This document shows positions 62,161 to 64,000 of a stretch of DNA of 64,000 bases, in pieces. The stretch covers positions 2,976,001-3,040,000 of the forward strand of contig NZ_CP065230.1 in NCBI RefSeq assembly GCF_015767635.1. Direction: 5' to 3'. Under the pieces are notes generated by a model. The model was not told the origin of the DNA and did no database searches. It saw nothing but the letters and a program-made list of their open reading frames with translations. Within the stretch, counting starts at the first letter, position 1, and the number at the start of each line of letters is the position of its first letter. This DNA comes from Halomonas sp. A40-4 (GTDB lineage Bacteria; Pseudomonadota; Gammaproteobacteria; Pseudomonadales; Halomonadaceae). The position numbers and the translations under genes are program-made.

Positions 62161-63666
62161 ATGAGCATCAGCACCATCATCAAAAGCATCCAGGACATCA
62201 TGCGCAAAGATGTCGGCGTCGACGGCGATGCCCAACGGATCGGCCAGCTGGTCTGGATGCTGTTTTTAAAGATTTACGATGACCGCGAGCGGGAATGGGA
62301 GCTGATCTACGACAACTACGTCAGCCCTATACCGAAAGACCTGCGCTGGAGAAGCTGGGCCGCCAACTCGGAAGGGCTGACGGGCGAGGGCCTGAAGAGC
62401 TTCATCGACAACACCCTTTTCCCAGGCCTACAACAGCTGGATACTGGCGGTGACGCCCGCGCCGTGGTGATTCGCAGCGTATTCGAAGACGCCTATAACT
62501 ACATGAAGTCCGGCCATCTACTGCGCCAGGTAGTCAACCGTATCGAAGACGGCATCGACTTCAACGTCTCTCAGCAGCGCCACTCCTTCGGCGACATGTA
62601 CGAGCAGATCCTCAAAGACCTGCAGAGCGCCGGCAACGCCGGTGAGTTTTATACCCCACGCGCCGTGACCGAATTCATGGTCAATCGCGTCGATCCTAAG
62701 CTTACCGAAAGCGTGCTTGACCCGGCCTGCGGCACAGGCGGTTTTCTTACCTGTGCCATCGAGCACAAGCGAAGCCGCTACGTGCAGACCCCCGCCGATG
62801 AGCAGACGCTGCAATACAGCATCTATGGTTGGGAGAAGAAACCCCTGCCGCACCTTCTGGCTACCACCAACATGATTCTTCACGGCATCGAGGTGCCCAG
62901 CCAGATTCGTCGCGACAACACTCTGGATCGCCCCTACCGTGACTGGGGTCCCAGCGAGCGCGTCGATGTCATCGTCGCCAACCCGCCGTTCGGCGGCACC
63001 GAAGAAGACGGCATCGAGAACAACTTTCCGGCAGAGTTTCGCACCCGCGAGACAGCCGACCTGTTCATGGCGCTGTTCATTCGCCTACTTAAGCCGAATG
63101 GGCGCGCCGCCGTGGTGCTGCCGGACGGTTTCCTGTTCGGCGAGGGGATGAAAACCCGCCTCAAGGAAAAGCTGCTCAGCGAATGTAACCTGCACACCAT
63201 CGTTCGCCTGCCCAACGGCGTGTTCAACCCCTATACCGGCATCAAGACCAACCTACTGTTCTTCACCAAGGGCCAGCCGACAGAACAGGTGTGGTACTAC
63301 GAGCACCCCTACCCCGAGGGCTACAAGAACTACAGCAAGACACGTCCGATGCGCGTCGAGGAATTCGCGACCGAGATCGAATGGTGGGGCGACGAGGCCG
63401 ACAGTTTTGCCAGCCGCCAGGAAACCGAGCAGGCCTGGAAGGTTGGTATCGACGAGATCAAGGCGCGCAACTACAACCTGGACATCAAGAACCCCTGGCA
63501 GGAAGAGCAGGTCAGCCACGACCCGGAGGAGCTGCTGGCGAAATACACTCGCCAGCAGGCCGAGATCCAGGAGTTGCGCGATCAGTTGAAAACCGTACTC
63601 GGCGACGCGCTCAGCCATAAGCCGCAAGACCAGGCTACACCGCAGCAAGCGGAGGAGTCGGCATGA
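62161..63666 (+). CDS. hsdM: Type I DNA methyltransferase subunit M
   Basis: This 501-residue protein has the N-terminal HsdM helical domain, the SAM-binding DPACGTGG (187-194) and the N6-adenine catalytic motif NPPF (274-277). It methylates adenines in the target chosen by HsdS. It overlaps the hsdS start in ATGA, and its upstream hairpin may set its expression apart from hsdR. The C-terminal region ends in a Gln-rich helix, which contacts HsdS in known complexes. A potential start at 62161 follows a GAGACGGGA box. Confidence 0.95.
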   Translation: MSISTIIKSIQDIMRKDVGVDGDAQRIGQLVWMLFLKIYDDREREWELIYDNYVSPIPKDLRWRSWAANSEGLTGEGLKSFIDNTLFPGLQQLDTGGDARAVVIRSVFEDAYNYMKSGHLLRQVVNRIEDGIDFNVSQQRHSFGDMYEQILKDLQSAGNAGEFYTPRAVTEFMVNRVDPKLTESVLDPACGTGGFLTCAIEHKRSRYVQTPADEQTLQYSIYGWEKKPLPHLLATTNMILHGIEVPSQIRRDNTLDRPYRDWGPSERVDVIVANPPFGGTEEDGIENNFPAEFRTRETADLFMALFIRLLKPNGRAAVVLPDGFLFGEGMKTRLKEKLLSECNLHTIVRLPNGVFNPYTGIKTNLLFFTKGQPTEQVWYYEHPYPEGYKNYSKTRPMRVEEFATEIEWWGDEADSFASRQETEQAWKVGIDEIKARNYNLDIKNPWQEEQVSHDPEELLAKYTRQQAEIQELRDQLKTVLGDALSHKPQDQATPQQAEESA

Positions 63667-64000
63667 GCGCTCAGGAACTGATCATCGACCGCCTCGACCT
63701 CTGGACCGGCGCCGTGACGCACAAGAGCGGCTCGGGGCGTGGCACATCGGGTAAGAACGGGAAAACCGAGCTTACCGGCATCAAGAAACTGCGCGAACTG
63801 ATCCTCGAGTTGGCCATGCGCGGCAAGCTGGTGGAGCAGGATCCGAGCGACGAGCCCGCTAGCATGCTATTGGAGCGTATCGCCAAGGAAAAGGCCCAGT
63901 TGGTCAAGGAAGGGAAGATCAAGAAGCCGAAGAAGCTCCCGGAGATTACGGAGGAAGAGAGGCCGTTTGACCTGCCTGATAATTGGACTTGGGCGCGCCT
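63663..64000 (+). CDS. hsdS: Type I specificity subunit S (5' part only)
   Basis: The first 112 codons of HsdS are inside the window. The segment LTGIKKLRELILELAMRGKLV is the usual N-terminal helix of type I specificity subunits, and PFDLPDNWTWARL starts the first target recognition domain. It overlaps the hsdM stop in ATGA. The recognition sequence cannot be inferred, since both recognition domains are cut off by the right edge. Confidence 0.9.
   Translation, partial: MSAQELIIDRLDLWTGAVTHKSGSGRGTSGKNGKTELTGIKKLRELILELAMRGKLVEQDPSDEPASMLLERIAKEKAQLVKEGKIKKPKKLPEITEEERPFDLPDNWTWAR

Overview
The window looks like a chromosome segment from a moderately halophilic gammaproteobacterium of the Halomonadaceae (Halomonas/Vreelandella type). 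That placement is inferred from protein character and from the iron, zinc and siderophore gene content; no rRNA or housekeeping marker is present to confirm it. Most of the window is GC-rich. The stretch at about 45,150-46,750 is clearly AT-rich.

1-8.6 kb: the edge of a siderophore assembly locus, all on the minus strand. The order is mbtH, type II thioesterase, phosphopantetheinyl transferase, TauD/SyrP-type hydroxylase and a large NRPS that runs off the left edge. The NRPS reads FAAL-carrier-C-A, and its A-domain pocket matches the Asp code closely. With the hydroxylase next door this points to an N-acylated, beta-hydroxyaspartate siderophore of the marinobactin/aquachelin/loihichelin kind. 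A PvdS-like sigma factor and a stand-alone FecR N-terminal domain lie upstream. An exact PvdS-type promoter (TAAAT-N16-CGT) sits before mbtH, with a Fur-like box over the expected transcription start.

8.7-29.6 kb: core and metal genes. These are an inositol-monophosphatase-like gene, a Fur-boxed orphan siderophore ATPase, divergent znuA/znuCB around a perfect Zur palindrome, and an imelysin/di-haem oxidoreductase/imelysin/DUF1513 operon. They are followed by argP, a 7TM diguanylate cyclase, cytochrome b561, a LysR/EamA pair, an RlpA-like protein, an NADP oxidoreductase and a PQQ glucose dehydrogenase.

29.6-44.3 kb: three TonB-dependent receptors, one fecBCD-type importer with a separately placed ATPase, several Fur boxes, and small housekeeping genes (Pmp3, deaminase, symporter, cold shock, rlmA).

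44.3-64 kb: an accessory region. Decayed genes (a frameshifted patatin, a DUF2726 gene with an amber codon) and an AT-rich membrane protein precede a tandem island. The island is marked by two 48-bp copies of the 3' part of a CAU-anticodon tRNA. The first element carries a SIR2/P-loop NTPase, a CoiA-like nuclease and a truncated integrase. To its right lie a DEDDh exonuclease, a complete type II CBASS operon (cap5, CD-NTase, cap2, cap3), an hsdR remnant, an AbiE pair whose toxin gene has a premature stop, and a type I restriction-modification operon (hsdR, hsdM, hsdS) cut by the right edge. This is a defence island. The least familiar parts are the SIR2/P-loop plus CoiA-like pair and the broken AbiE toxin beside an intact antitoxin.
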